Shown: positions 17,904 through 25,528 of the stretch, piece after piece
Layout of the letters: every line of letters starts with the position of its first letter
Numbering within the stretch: the stretch's first letter is position 1
Source: Leptolinea sp964446955
Lineage (GTDB): Bacteria; Chloroflexota; Anaerolineae; Anaerolineales; Anaerolineaceae
Direction of reading: 5' to 3'
NCBI GenBank assembly: GCA_964446955.1
Contig: CAYUQJ010000001.1
Span: 992,001-1,056,000, forward strand
DNA length: 64,000 bases
Translations under genes and position numbers: made by a program
The notes under the pieces: generated by a model
What the model was told of the DNA's origin: nothing
The model's database searches: none
What the model saw: the letters and a program-made list of their open reading frames with translations, nothing else

Positions 17904-19082
17904 ATGAATTATATCCAACCCGCGCAACGAATTGCCGGTTTCAAACCGTATTTCTTTGCTTCATTAAACCAGAAGATCAATGACCTGAAAAAGAAGGGGG
18001 TTCCCATTATTCGTCTGGACATGGGTTCACCGGACCTGCCACCTACCGATGACATTATCAATGTTCTGGTGGAAAACGCACGCAATCCCCATCAACATGG
18101 TTATTCAGCCATTGGAGGCACTCTCCAATTTCGGAATGCCTGTGCCGACTATTACCTAAAACGTTTCAATGTTACATTGGATCCCGTAGGCGAGGTTCTG
18201 GCTCTGGTCGGTTCCAAGGAGGGCATCTTTAACCTCAGTCAGGTTATTCTGAATCCCGGGGATATCTCCATCGTTCCTGATCCTGGTTACCCTGCTTATC
18301 GTCAGGGGGGAAAGATCGCTGGGGCGGAACTGTATGATCTGCCGCTTCTGGCGGAAAATGGATATCTCCCTGATCTCAATTCCATTCCAGATAAAATTCT
18401 TGAGAAAGCCAAACTGCTCTGGTTAAACTATCCCAACAATCCAACCGGAGCGATCGCCCCGCTATCATTCTTCGAGAAAGCGGTTCGGTTTGCCCACGAT
18501 CATCATCTTCTTATTGCCCACGACGCACCGTACGTGGATATTTGTTTTGGCGGATATGTTGCTCCATCCATCCTTCAAGTCGATGGATCGCGTGATGTAA
18601 GCGTGGAATTTAATTCATTGTCCAAGACGTACAATATGGCAGGTTGGCGGATCGGTATGGCGGTTGGAAATGCCGAAGTGATCGGCTACTTGAACACGTA
18701 CAAAAGTCAGATGGACAGTTCGCAATTTAACCCGATATTGGCCGCCGGCATTCATGCTCTTGAATCTGACCAGGAATGGATCCAGGAACGCAACGATATC
18801 TACCTTGAACGGCGCGATATTGTAGTGAGCGGCCTAAGGTCTTGTGGATTTGAAATAGACAATCCCGATGCCGCCATTTACGTCTGGGCTCATCTTCCCT
18901 CCGGAATGGATGATTCCATTGCATTTTGTGACAAATTACTGGAAGAAACCGGTGTGAGTCTTACCCCGGGTATCGTGTACGGCAAGCACGGGGAAGGTTT
19001 TATCCGGGTGTCCCTGGGAACATCAACACCTGAGGTCAGATCCGCTCTGGACAGGATTAAGACCTGGATGAAAAAAGCTTAG
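17904..19082 (+). CDS. PLP-dependent class I/II aminotransferase (DapL/AspC-like)
   Basis: 392 residues of fold-type I. The PLP lysine lies in FNSLSKTYNMAGWRIGMAVG. GSKEGIFNLSQ binds the cofactor phosphate, NYPNNPTGA is the Asn/Pro loop, and the substrate arginine is in EGFIRVSLG. It resembles LL-diaminopimelate and aspartate aminotransferases; specificity is not decided by the sequence. SD AAGG precedes ATG 17904. hflX begins 3 bp after its stop. Confidence 0.85.
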   Translation: MNYIQPAQRIAGFKPYFFASLNQKINDLKKKGVPIIRLDMGSPDLPPTDDIINVLVENARNPHQHGYSAIGGTLQFRNACADYYLKRFNVTLDPVGEVLALVGSKEGIFNLSQVILNPGDISIVPDPGYPAYRQGGKIAGAELYDLPLLAENGYLPDLNSIPDKILEKAKLLWLNYPNNPTGAIAPLSFFEKAVRFAHDHHLLIAHDAPYVDICFGGYVAPSILQVDGSRDVSVEFNSLSKTYNMAGWRIGMAVGNAEVIGYLNTYKSQMDSSQFNPILAAGIHALESDQEWIQERNDIYLERRDIVVSGLRSCGFEIDNPDAAIYVWAHLPSGMDDSIAFCDKLLEETGVSLTPGIVYGKHGEGFIRVSLGTSTPEVRSALDRIKTWMKKA

Positions 19083-19085
19083 GTT

Positions 19086-20477
19086 ATGTCAAAACGAAAA
19101 CCAGAACCCACAAAACCGCCGCGTCAGCGGGCTTTTTTAGTTGGGGTGGAGATCAAAGGTCAACCGGGGATTTTATCCCTGGATGATTCCCTGGAAGAAC
19201 TGGCACTCCTTGCGGATACAGCAGGGATCGAGGTCATCGGCCATACCACCCAGCGCATAGACCGCATTCATCCCGGAACGTTTATTGGTTCAGGCAAGAT
19301 CACCGAGATCATTGCCCTGGTTGAAAACAGTCTGGCGGATGTAGTTATTTTCGATAATGAATTATCACCAACCCACCAACGAGAACTCGAAGAAAAATTG
19401 GGCAGCAAAGTACAGCTGCTCGATCGTACAGCCCTGATCCTCGATATATTTGCCCAGCACGCCCAAACCCGTGAAGGTGCTCTTCAGGTTGAATTGGCCC
19501 AGTACGAATACCGGCTTCCACGCCTGACCCGTGCCTGGACACATCTGGCGCGACAGGCAGGCGGCGGCGGAGGCCGTTCCGGAAGTGTGGGAGGGGTCGG
19601 TTTGCGCGGCCCCGGTGAAACCCAGCTGGAAGTTGACCGGCGTGAGATCAACAAGAAGATCGCCCGCCTTAAAACAGACCTTGAAAAGGTACGGGCTCAT
19701 CGTGAACGGTATCGTGCCCAGAGAAAACGGTCGCTTATCCCAATCGTCGCACTTGTTGGCTACACGAATGCTGGCAAATCAACCCTTCTCAACCGCCTTT
19801 CCCGCAGTGATGTTTATGTGGCCGACCAGCTTTTCGCCACACTGGATCCAACCACCCGACGGATCAATCTCCCTGGCGGTCACCTGACTCTGCTAACCGA
19901 CACAGTCGGCTTTATTCAAAAACTCCCAACCCAGCTTGTTGCCGCATTCCGGGCTACACTGGAAGAGATTTCGGAATCAGATCTACTGATCCACGTGGTT
20001 GATATCACCCACACCAACGCTCTTGCCCAGTGGGAATCTGTACAGCAAACTCTTAAAGAGATAAAAGCTGATCATATCCCTGTGATCACCGTATTCAACA
20101 AAATGGACCAGCTTGAAGACTTGAATTATGGTGAGGAATCAGTTAAGGCGTTACCCAATTCAGCATTGATCTCCGCCCGATCAGGTGCAGGCATTCCGGA
20201 ATTGACTGCATTGATCGAGAAGGTTTTGTTTGAACAGTATATCCCTGTGGTTGTCCGCCTCCCCTTCCAGGAAGGCCATCTGATCTCATTGTTTCATGAT
20301 ATGGGACAGGTGGAACGATTTGAACAGGAGCGCACCGGTGCAATCATCCACGGAAGTCTTCCAGGACGCTTGCTGGCACAATTTCAACCTTACTTTTTTA
20401 ACCCCAGGGATAAAACCGTCACACCTGATGAACGAATATCTGGCGATCCGGATTACGAATCCGATCCTTCAGATTGA
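19086..20477 (+). CDS. hflX: GTPase HflX
   Basis: 463 residues. The N-terminal HflX domain includes GSGKITEI and IFDNELSPTHQRELE; the glycine-rich linker is at GGGGRSGSVGG; GPGETQLEVDRREI is the family hallmark. The G domain has GYTNAGKSTLLNRL (P-loop), a T-x-R switch, DTVGFI and NKMD. HflX binds the 50S subunit near the peptidyl transferase centre and rescues or splits stalled ribosomes under heat stress. It is co-directional with the aminotransferase gene. Confidence 0.94.
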   Translation: MSKRKPEPTKPPRQRAFLVGVEIKGQPGILSLDDSLEELALLADTAGIEVIGHTTQRIDRIHPGTFIGSGKITEIIALVENSLADVVIFDNELSPTHQRELEEKLGSKVQLLDRTALILDIFAQHAQTREGALQVELAQYEYRLPRLTRAWTHLARQAGGGGGRSGSVGGVGLRGPGETQLEVDRREINKKIARLKTDLEKVRAHRERYRAQRKRSLIPIVALVGYTNAGKSTLLNRLSRSDVYVADQLFATLDPTTRRINLPGGHLTLLTDTVGFIQKLPTQLVAAFRATLEEISESDLLIHVVDITHTNALAQWESVQQTLKEIKADHIPVITVFNKMDQLEDLNYGEESVKALPNSALISARSGAGIPELTALIEKVLFEQYIPVVVRLPFQEGHLISLFHDMGQVERFEQERTGAIIHGSLPGRLLAQFQPYFFNPRDKTVTPDERISGDPDYESDPSD

Positions 20478-20493
20478 GATCTGAGCGAAAAAC

Positions 20494-20522
20494 AAAAAAA
20501 CCGGGCTGCTTTCGCAGCCCGG
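20494..20522 (-). terminator. Intrinsic terminator of rpmF
   Basis: A 9-bp GC-rich stem (20501-20509 with 20514-20522) is followed on the minus strand by seven T residues (20500-20494). It serves rpmF best and may also stop hflX transcripts, with a poorer T tract. Confidence 0.8.
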
Positions 20523-20541
20523 TGGCATTTTCAGCCGGATA

Positions 20542-20739
20542 TTACTTTGCTTTTTCTTCTTTTGATACAGCAATAACCTCACGGCCTTTGTAGTACCCGC
20601 AATTGGGGCATACCGTGTGGGGAAGGCGCATCTCACCACAGTTGCTGCACTGTGTGAGGTTGAGGCTCTCGAGAGAGTCCTGCGCGCGACGGCGGTCGCG
20701 GCGGCCTTTGGAAAGTTTCCGTTTTGGAAGTGGACCCAT
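20542..20739 (-). CDS. rpmF: 50S ribosomal protein L32
   Basis: 65 residues, basic N-terminus (PKRKLSKGRRDRRRAQDS), followed by a four-cysteine zinc ribbon (CSNCGEMRLPHTVCPNCGYY) and GREVI. This is the zinc-binding (C+) form of L32. It stands alone; the usual yceD (DUF177) partner gene is not next to it. About 110 bp separate it from metVF upstream. Confidence 0.95.
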   Translation of the reverse strand: MGPLPKRKLSKGRRDRRRAQDSLESLNLTQCSNCGEMRLPHTVCPNCGYYKGREVIAVSKEEKAK

Positions 20740-20852
20740 TTTCTTGCTCCTGCTTGATCAAGTCGTTGTAACCAAAAATTAACAGACAGATTATACCCGC
20801 CGTGTTCCGGTTATGTCAAGGAAAGCCTAAAATGACCGGAAACATCGAAGAA

Positions 20853-22301
20853 TCATGACGACATCATTTTTCCCAAACGCAGAGATTGTAATCCGCTCTC
20901 CTCTATCATGCGGGGAACAATACTCTCCCAGCCAACCGCCATAAAGTGAATTCCATGTACTGGAAGAGCTTTAATCTGTTCAACCAGTTCCAACCCGATC
21001 TGAATACCTTCCTCTTTGGGATCCGCCGATTTTTCCATACGTTCGATAAGCGAGTCGGGAATTTTTACACCCGGCACATTTCTCATCATATAAGCAGCCT
21101 TTACACTGCGTATCGGGGTTATGCCAGCCAGAATATACGCCCTTCCAAGCAAACCGGCTTTATCCAGCATGTCCAGATAGGTTTTGAACGAATCCACATC
21201 GTAGATCAGATTGGTTTGAAAATATTGCGCCCCGGCATTCACTTTCTTGGTTTCCCTGATCACCTGGAAGCGTTGTTCGGATGAATTGGGCGAGCTCGCT
21301 GCTCCGATGAATAATGACGGCGGTGTTTTAATATCCCGTTGATCCAGAAACTTCCCTTCATCGCGCATTCGGCGTAATAACCAGATCATCTGGATCGAAT
21401 CCAGATCCCAAATATCCATCCGGCTGTGTGGTTCAGGCCCTAACCGCGCGTGATCTCCGGTCAGGCATAGGACATTCCGAATGCCCAGGGCGGCTGCACC
21501 AAGAATTAATGATTGCACGCCCATCCGGTTGGAATCGCGAGCCGCAATCTGCATAATCGGCTCAACACCATTTTGCAAACACAGAGTGGATGATGCCAGA
21601 GGGGACATGCGGGATGTGGCTGACGGATTGTCCGTAAAATTGACCGCGTCTACGTAATCTTTCAACATGGTCACTTTCTTCACCAGGTCGACGGCTGTCG
21701 CCGAGATTGGCGGGGCAACTTCTGCGGTCACAACAAATTGACCATTGACCAGCTTTTCTTCCAGCGAGGACACCGGTTCATGCGGAGGTGCGGGATGCGG
21801 TTGATCATCGCCCTGCCACCAATCCGGCTGACGGTATTCTTCCATAAAGTGTTCAAAGATCACCATGCGGTCTTTGGATTTAATCGCTTTTATGGTGGCG
21901 CTCAAACCACCTTTCTTTTTCCATATCTCAAACAGATCCCACCATTGTTCGGTCCCCACTTTCTCCCAATCCAACGGCGGTAGGACTTCCAACAGTTTAT
22001 CCGTCCGGCCCAGTTTTTCAGCCCGCTCGTAGATCTTGTACCAGATGCAGGGACGGGTTGGGTCCACATAACAGTGTTCGCCGGTTGATCCGCCGCAGGG
22101 ACCGTTGCGCAATCCTTTCGGACACTCCATCGGGCAGATGAACGCGGTCTCCTGCAACAGGCAGTTGCCGCACATCCGGCATCCAAACAATGGACCTTTT
22201 ACCCAGCGCTCAAACGCCGCCAGAATCTTCTTCGGGATGGAATCATTGTGAAAAGCATAGTAAGCTGGCTGCCACCGGCGCCCTGGTGTAAAACCTGGCA
22301 T
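20853..22301 (-). CDS. MetV-MetF fusion: methylenetetrahydrofolate reductase
   Basis: 482 residues. Residues 1-150 form a MetV-like domain (MTHFR_C) with many cysteines: CRMCGNCLLQ, CPMECPKGLRNGPCGG and CYVDP. Residues about 185-482 are a MetF TIM barrel: VVTAEVAPP, DAVNFTDNP, MQIAARDSNR, NVLCLTGDH and LAGITPI. Together they reduce 5,10-methylene-THF to 5-methyl-THF. In acetogens MetV and MetF are separate subunits; here they form one chain. SD GAGG precedes ATG 22301. No other Wood-Ljungdahl genes are in the window, so methionine or C1 supply is the safer reading. Confidence 0.85.
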   Translation of the reverse strand: MPGFTPGRRWQPAYYAFHNDSIPKKILAAFERWVKGPLFGCRMCGNCLLQETAFICPMECPKGLRNGPCGGSTGEHCYVDPTRPCIWYKIYERAEKLGRTDKLLEVLPPLDWEKVGTEQWWDLFEIWKKKGGLSATIKAIKSKDRMVIFEHFMEEYRQPDWWQGDDQPHPAPPHEPVSSLEEKLVNGQFVVTAEVAPPISATAVDLVKKVTMLKDYVDAVNFTDNPSATSRMSPLASSTLCLQNGVEPIMQIAARDSNRMGVQSLILGAAALGIRNVLCLTGDHARLGPEPHSRMDIWDLDSIQMIWLLRRMRDEGKFLDQRDIKTPPSLFIGAASSPNSSEQRFQVIRETKKVNAGAQYFQTNLIYDVDSFKTYLDMLDKAGLLGRAYILAGITPIRSVKAAYMMRNVPGVKIPDSLIERMEKSADPKEEGIQIGLELVEQIKALPVHGIHFMAVGWESIVPRMIEESGLQSLRLGKMMSS

Positions 22302-22393
22302 GATAACCTCATTTCCGCGTTAATGCGTTTTAGAATTGACAAATTATATTCCAACTTGCATCAATCAAAGACCGACAAAATCTTCTGATCCGC

Positions 22394-23095
22394 ATGTACA
22401 ATGGGAAAATGAAGGAAACACCGGGTTCTTCGATAAACGATTACTACAGCACCATGTGGAAAAAATGGTGGGTACGAACCATCCTCTGGGGATTTGATCT
22501 TCTTTATCACCAGTTTTCCTGGATTTACGATTTTGCCGCCTGGCTGGTTTCCGCCGGAAAGTGGAACGATTGGATCAGAACAGCCGGTTGGTTGGCCCCG
22601 AAAGGTCCTTTGCTTGATATGGGGTGTGGAAAAGGCATCCTGCTTCAACAAGCGGCGGAACGTGGTATTCCTGCCGTCGGGCTGGATGAAAGTCCGCAAA
22701 TGCTCCGTCACAGCAGCCGTTTGCTTCGCGAAGAGGACCGCCGTCTTATTCGCGCGGTTGGCCAGTCCATCCCAATTCAGTCAGGCGCGTTCCAAACGGT
22801 AACAGCCACCTTTCCGGCGTCTTATATCTTCGAACCGGCCACACTAAATGAAGTCCGTCGTGTTCTAAGGCCGGGCGGGAAAATGATCATACTGGCCACA
22901 GCGGAAGTCACCGGTGCGACCTTGCATGAGAGATTGATCCGTTTGGGTTACGTTTTATTCGGTTTCGGACATGCCCAGGAATCACTGCAAGCCTATTTGA
23001 AGGAACCCCTGCGTAAATGCGGTTTTCTGGGACATGTGGAATGGATAGCCGGACCGAACGCCCGTTTGCTGGTCATCATTGCACAACCTGTATAG
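22394..23095 (+). CDS. Class I SAM-dependent methyltransferase
   Basis: 233 residues, possibly starting at ATG 22409 instead. The N-terminus looks membrane-facing (WWVRTILWGFDLLYHQFSWI). The UbiE-like core has GPLLDMGCGKGILLQQAAERG (motif I region), GLDESPQMLRHS, and VRRVLRPGGKMII. Such enzymes often methylate lipids or quinones. It is divergent from metVF and upstream of the SpoIIE gene; no pathway can be assigned. Confidence 0.72.
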   Translation: MYNGKMKETPGSSINDYYSTMWKKWWVRTILWGFDLLYHQFSWIYDFAAWLVSAGKWNDWIRTAGWLAPKGPLLDMGCGKGILLQQAAERGIPAVGLDESPQMLRHSSRLLREEDRRLIRAVGQSIPIQSGAFQTVTATFPASYIFEPATLNEVRRVLRPGGKMIILATAEVTGATLHERLIRLGYVLFGFGHAQESLQAYLKEPLRKCGFLGHVEWIAGPNARLLVIIAQPV

Positions 23096-23143
23096 TACCC
23101 TGTCTTACTTTTCGGGACACTTTGTATTAGAATACATTTAATT

Positions 23144-23908
23144 ATGGAAATCAGTGTTGCGGTAGCCAAGACAAACAAGTATGCCATCTCAGAATCGGGT
23201 GACACCCTCGAAGTGGTGGAGCGTCCGAACGGTGGTGTATCCGTAGTTCTGGCGGACGGGCAGACATCCGGCCGCGGGGCAAAAGCCATCTCTTCCATGG
23301 TCGTGCGCAAGGTGATTGGCCTGCTGGCAGAAGGTGTGCGTGATGGTGCCGCCGCGCGTGCCGCGTCCGACCACCTGTTCACTGAACGCAATGGAAAAGT
23401 CACGGCATGTTTGAATATTCTCTCTGCCGACCTGCAAACCGGAACCATTGTCATTGCCCGCAATAACCCGACACCGGTGTTTGTCGCCGCCCGTGACAAG
23501 ATCGAATGCCTCAGCGCGGAAAGCAAACCCATCGGCACATCGCGCAATATCCGGCCTGCCATATCAGAAATTCCGCTGGAAGCCGGCGTGACCATCGTGA
23601 TGTACACCGACGGTGTCTTTTACGCGGGAGACCGCTACGGGCAGCAATTTGATATCTGCCCGATGCTGAACAGCCTGATCGAAGAACAGGACCCGACCGC
23701 GCAGATGATCGCGGATACGTTGTTGAACCATGCCATCCGGCTGGATCAGGGACGCCCCAATGATGATATGAGCATCGTCGTCCTAAAAGTACAGGCCCGC
23801 GAGACAGATCAGATCCGCCGCATGAATGTCCGGCTGCCATTCAGGGCAACCGGAAGTATGCTCCTGAGAGAAAGCTTCCCGATGGAAGATGACCAGAACA
23901 TGAATTGA
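23144..23908 (+). CDS. SpoIIE/PP2C-type serine phosphatase
   Basis: 254 residues with the metal-binding pattern of SpoIIE phosphatases: VVLADGQTSGRGAKAIS, SKPIGTSRN, IVMYTDGVFYAG and RPNDDMSIVVL. No sensor domain is attached, so it resembles RsbX or standalone RsbU-like phosphatases that act on anti-sigma antagonists. The ATG has no SD; a TAGAAT hexamer 10 nt upstream suggests a leaderless or nearly leaderless message. A GC-rich terminator follows the stop. Confidence 0.8.
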   Translation: MEISVAVAKTNKYAISESGDTLEVVERPNGGVSVVLADGQTSGRGAKAISSMVVRKVIGLLAEGVRDGAAARAASDHLFTERNGKVTACLNILSADLQTGTIVIARNNPTPVFVAARDKIECLSAESKPIGTSRNIRPAISEIPLEAGVTIVMYTDGVFYAGDRYGQQFDICPMLNSLIEEQDPTAQMIADTLLNHAIRLDQGRPNDDMSIVVLKVQARETDQIRRMNVRLPFRATGSMLLRESFPMEDDQNMN

Positions 23909-23920
23909 TATTCACCCCTG

Positions 23921-23947
23921 CCCGCCGGATTGAACCGGCGGGTTTTT
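23921..23947 (+). terminator. Intrinsic terminator
   Basis: An 8-bp perfect stem (23921-23928 with 23935-23942) is followed by TTTTT. It ends the SpoIIE gene and rules out the TTG at 23930 as a start for the next gene. Confidence 0.85.
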
Positions 23948-23959
23948 ATTACAGGCAAT

Positions 23960-24358
23960 ATGGACGAAACCTCCGCAAAGAAATGGAAAATTGGCATCGT
24001 CGGCCCCTGTGCGTCAGGCAAATCTACCCTGATCGCCGGTTTGAATATGGCCAATATCGAATTCCGCCATATTGCCCAGGAACACTCCTATGTCCCCACC
24101 ATGTGGAAACGCCTTACAAATCCCGACCTTTTGATCTTTCTGGATGCCTCATACGCCGTAACCTGCCGGCGTCGAAATCTAAATTGGACCGATGCGGAGT
24201 ACGCCGAGCAGCACCGCCGCCTCTCCCATGCCCGTCAACATGCCGATCTCTATATCATGACGGACAACTTATCTCCGGAAGATGTGCGGACCCGTGTCCT
24301 GGACTTTTTACGGTCAAAACAGATCATGATTTTCGACAGTTCATCCGTCAGTCGCTAG
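23960..24358 (+). CDS. Small P-loop NTPase
   Basis: 132 residues from ATG 23960. The Walker A motif is GPCASGKST near residue 18, and a hydrophobic strand LLIFLDAS near residue 55 may be Walker B. An Arg-rich helix (VTCRRRNLNW) resembles the lid of small kinases. It has the look of an AAA or nucleoside-kinase-like protein, but no specific substrate motif is visible. It sits between the SpoIIE and threonine dehydrogenase-like genes. Confidence 0.62.
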   Translation: MDETSAKKWKIGIVGPCASGKSTLIAGLNMANIEFRHIAQEHSYVPTMWKRLTNPDLLIFLDASYAVTCRRRNLNWTDAEYAEQHRRLSHARQHADLYIMTDNLSPEDVRTRVLDFLRSKQIMIFDSSSVSR

Positions 24359-24449
24359 CGGCGATTCTTCCTGCTACAATAAATCTGCAGTAGATTCAGA
24401 TGACTTTCCATGTAATCCCGTCTCAAAAAATTTGGAACAGGAGCAGGCC

Positions 24450-25469
24450 ATGCGAAAAGAAGTTGTCTTGATCACAGGCGCGAACGGCGAAATCGGTCAC
24501 GGATTGATCAGCCACCTCGGACAGCGCGGCGATGTGCAGATCGTGGCGCTGGATGTAACACCCATCGATGAAGCCTTGCGGGGATTTTGCCATCCATTTA
24601 TCCAGGGTGATATTCTTGATAATATGCTGCTCGGCCGCCTTGTCGCCGAATATGAGATCCGCACCATCTACCACCTGGCATCCATCCTGTCTACCAAAGC
24701 CGAATATAATCCCGAAACCGCCCACCGGGTGAACGTGGAAGGTACATTGAATTTGCTGCGACTGGCAGTGGAACAGGCTGCCTGGCAGGGTAAGACGGTG
24801 AAATTCCTGTACCCGTCCTCCATTGCCGCGTACGGCATTCCCAACCTGGAGCAGAAGAACCAGGTGGAAAAGGTAAAAGAAGAACAATTCCTGGAACCGT
24901 TCACCATGTACGGCTGCAACAAGTTGTATTGCGAACACCTCGGCCGGTATTACACCCGGCATTACCGCCAGTTGGCCGCCGACAAACCGCGCAACAATAT
25001 TGACTTTCGCTGCCTGCGGTTTCCCGGCCTCATCAGCGCGGTGACCACCCCCACCGGCGGCACCAGCGACTATGGACCGGAGATGGTGCACCATGCCGCC
25101 CGCGGCGAAGAGTACAACTGTTTTGTCCGCAAGGACACCCGCCTGCCCTTTATGATGATGCCTGATGCCATTCGTTCCCTGCTGGAACTGGAAGCTGCCC
25201 CGCGCGGCTCGTTGACCAAGCTGGTGTACAACATCACCAGTTTCAGTATGACGGCAGGCGAGTTCCATGAGATCGTCCTGCGGCATTTCTCCGATGCGCG
25301 GATCAACTTCCAGCCGCATCTGGCCCGCCAGGGAATCGTCGACTCGTGGCCTCAGGACGTGGACGACAGCGCCGCCCGCCGCGACTGGAACTGGCAGCCG
25401 GAATATGACCGTGAACGCGCTTTCAGGGAATACCTGATCCCGGCCATCAAGGAGCGGTACAGGGTGTGA
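24450..25469 (+). CDS. NAD-dependent epimerase/dehydratase, L-threonine 3-dehydrogenase-like
   Basis: 339 residues from ATG 24450, with GGAG 7 nt upstream. The extended SDR pattern is GANGEIG (NAD loop), YHLASILS, a catalytic YGCNK (Tyr-x3-Lys), then RFPGLIS, GGTSDYGPEM and RLPFMMMPDAI. These last motifs match SDR-type threonine dehydrogenases, which oxidise L-threonine to 2-amino-3-ketobutyrate, rather than sugar epimerases. No 2-amino-3-ketobutyrate CoA ligase gene is adjacent. Codon use is GC-rich, in sharp contrast to the next gene. Confidence 0.75.
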   Translation: MRKEVVLITGANGEIGHGLISHLGQRGDVQIVALDVTPIDEALRGFCHPFIQGDILDNMLLGRLVAEYEIRTIYHLASILSTKAEYNPETAHRVNVEGTLNLLRLAVEQAAWQGKTVKFLYPSSIAAYGIPNLEQKNQVEKVKEEQFLEPFTMYGCNKLYCEHLGRYYTRHYRQLAADKPRNNIDFRCLRFPGLISAVTTPTGGTSDYGPEMVHHAARGEEYNCFVRKDTRLPFMMMPDAIRSLLELEAAPRGSLTKLVYNITSFSMTAGEFHEIVLRHFSDARINFQPHLARQGIVDSWPQDVDDSAARRDWNWQPEYDRERAFREYLIPAIKERYRV

Positions 25470-25528
25470 ACAGGAATGAAAAAACAACAGCCAGGGTATG
25501 GCTGATAATGCTAATTATCTACCCGCTT

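Noticed and set aside
24423..25487. 354-residue open frame antisense to the threonine dehydrogenase-like gene
   Set aside because: Low-complexity His/Gly/Val-rich translation with no motif; it is the mirror frame of a GC-rich, well-conserved gene.
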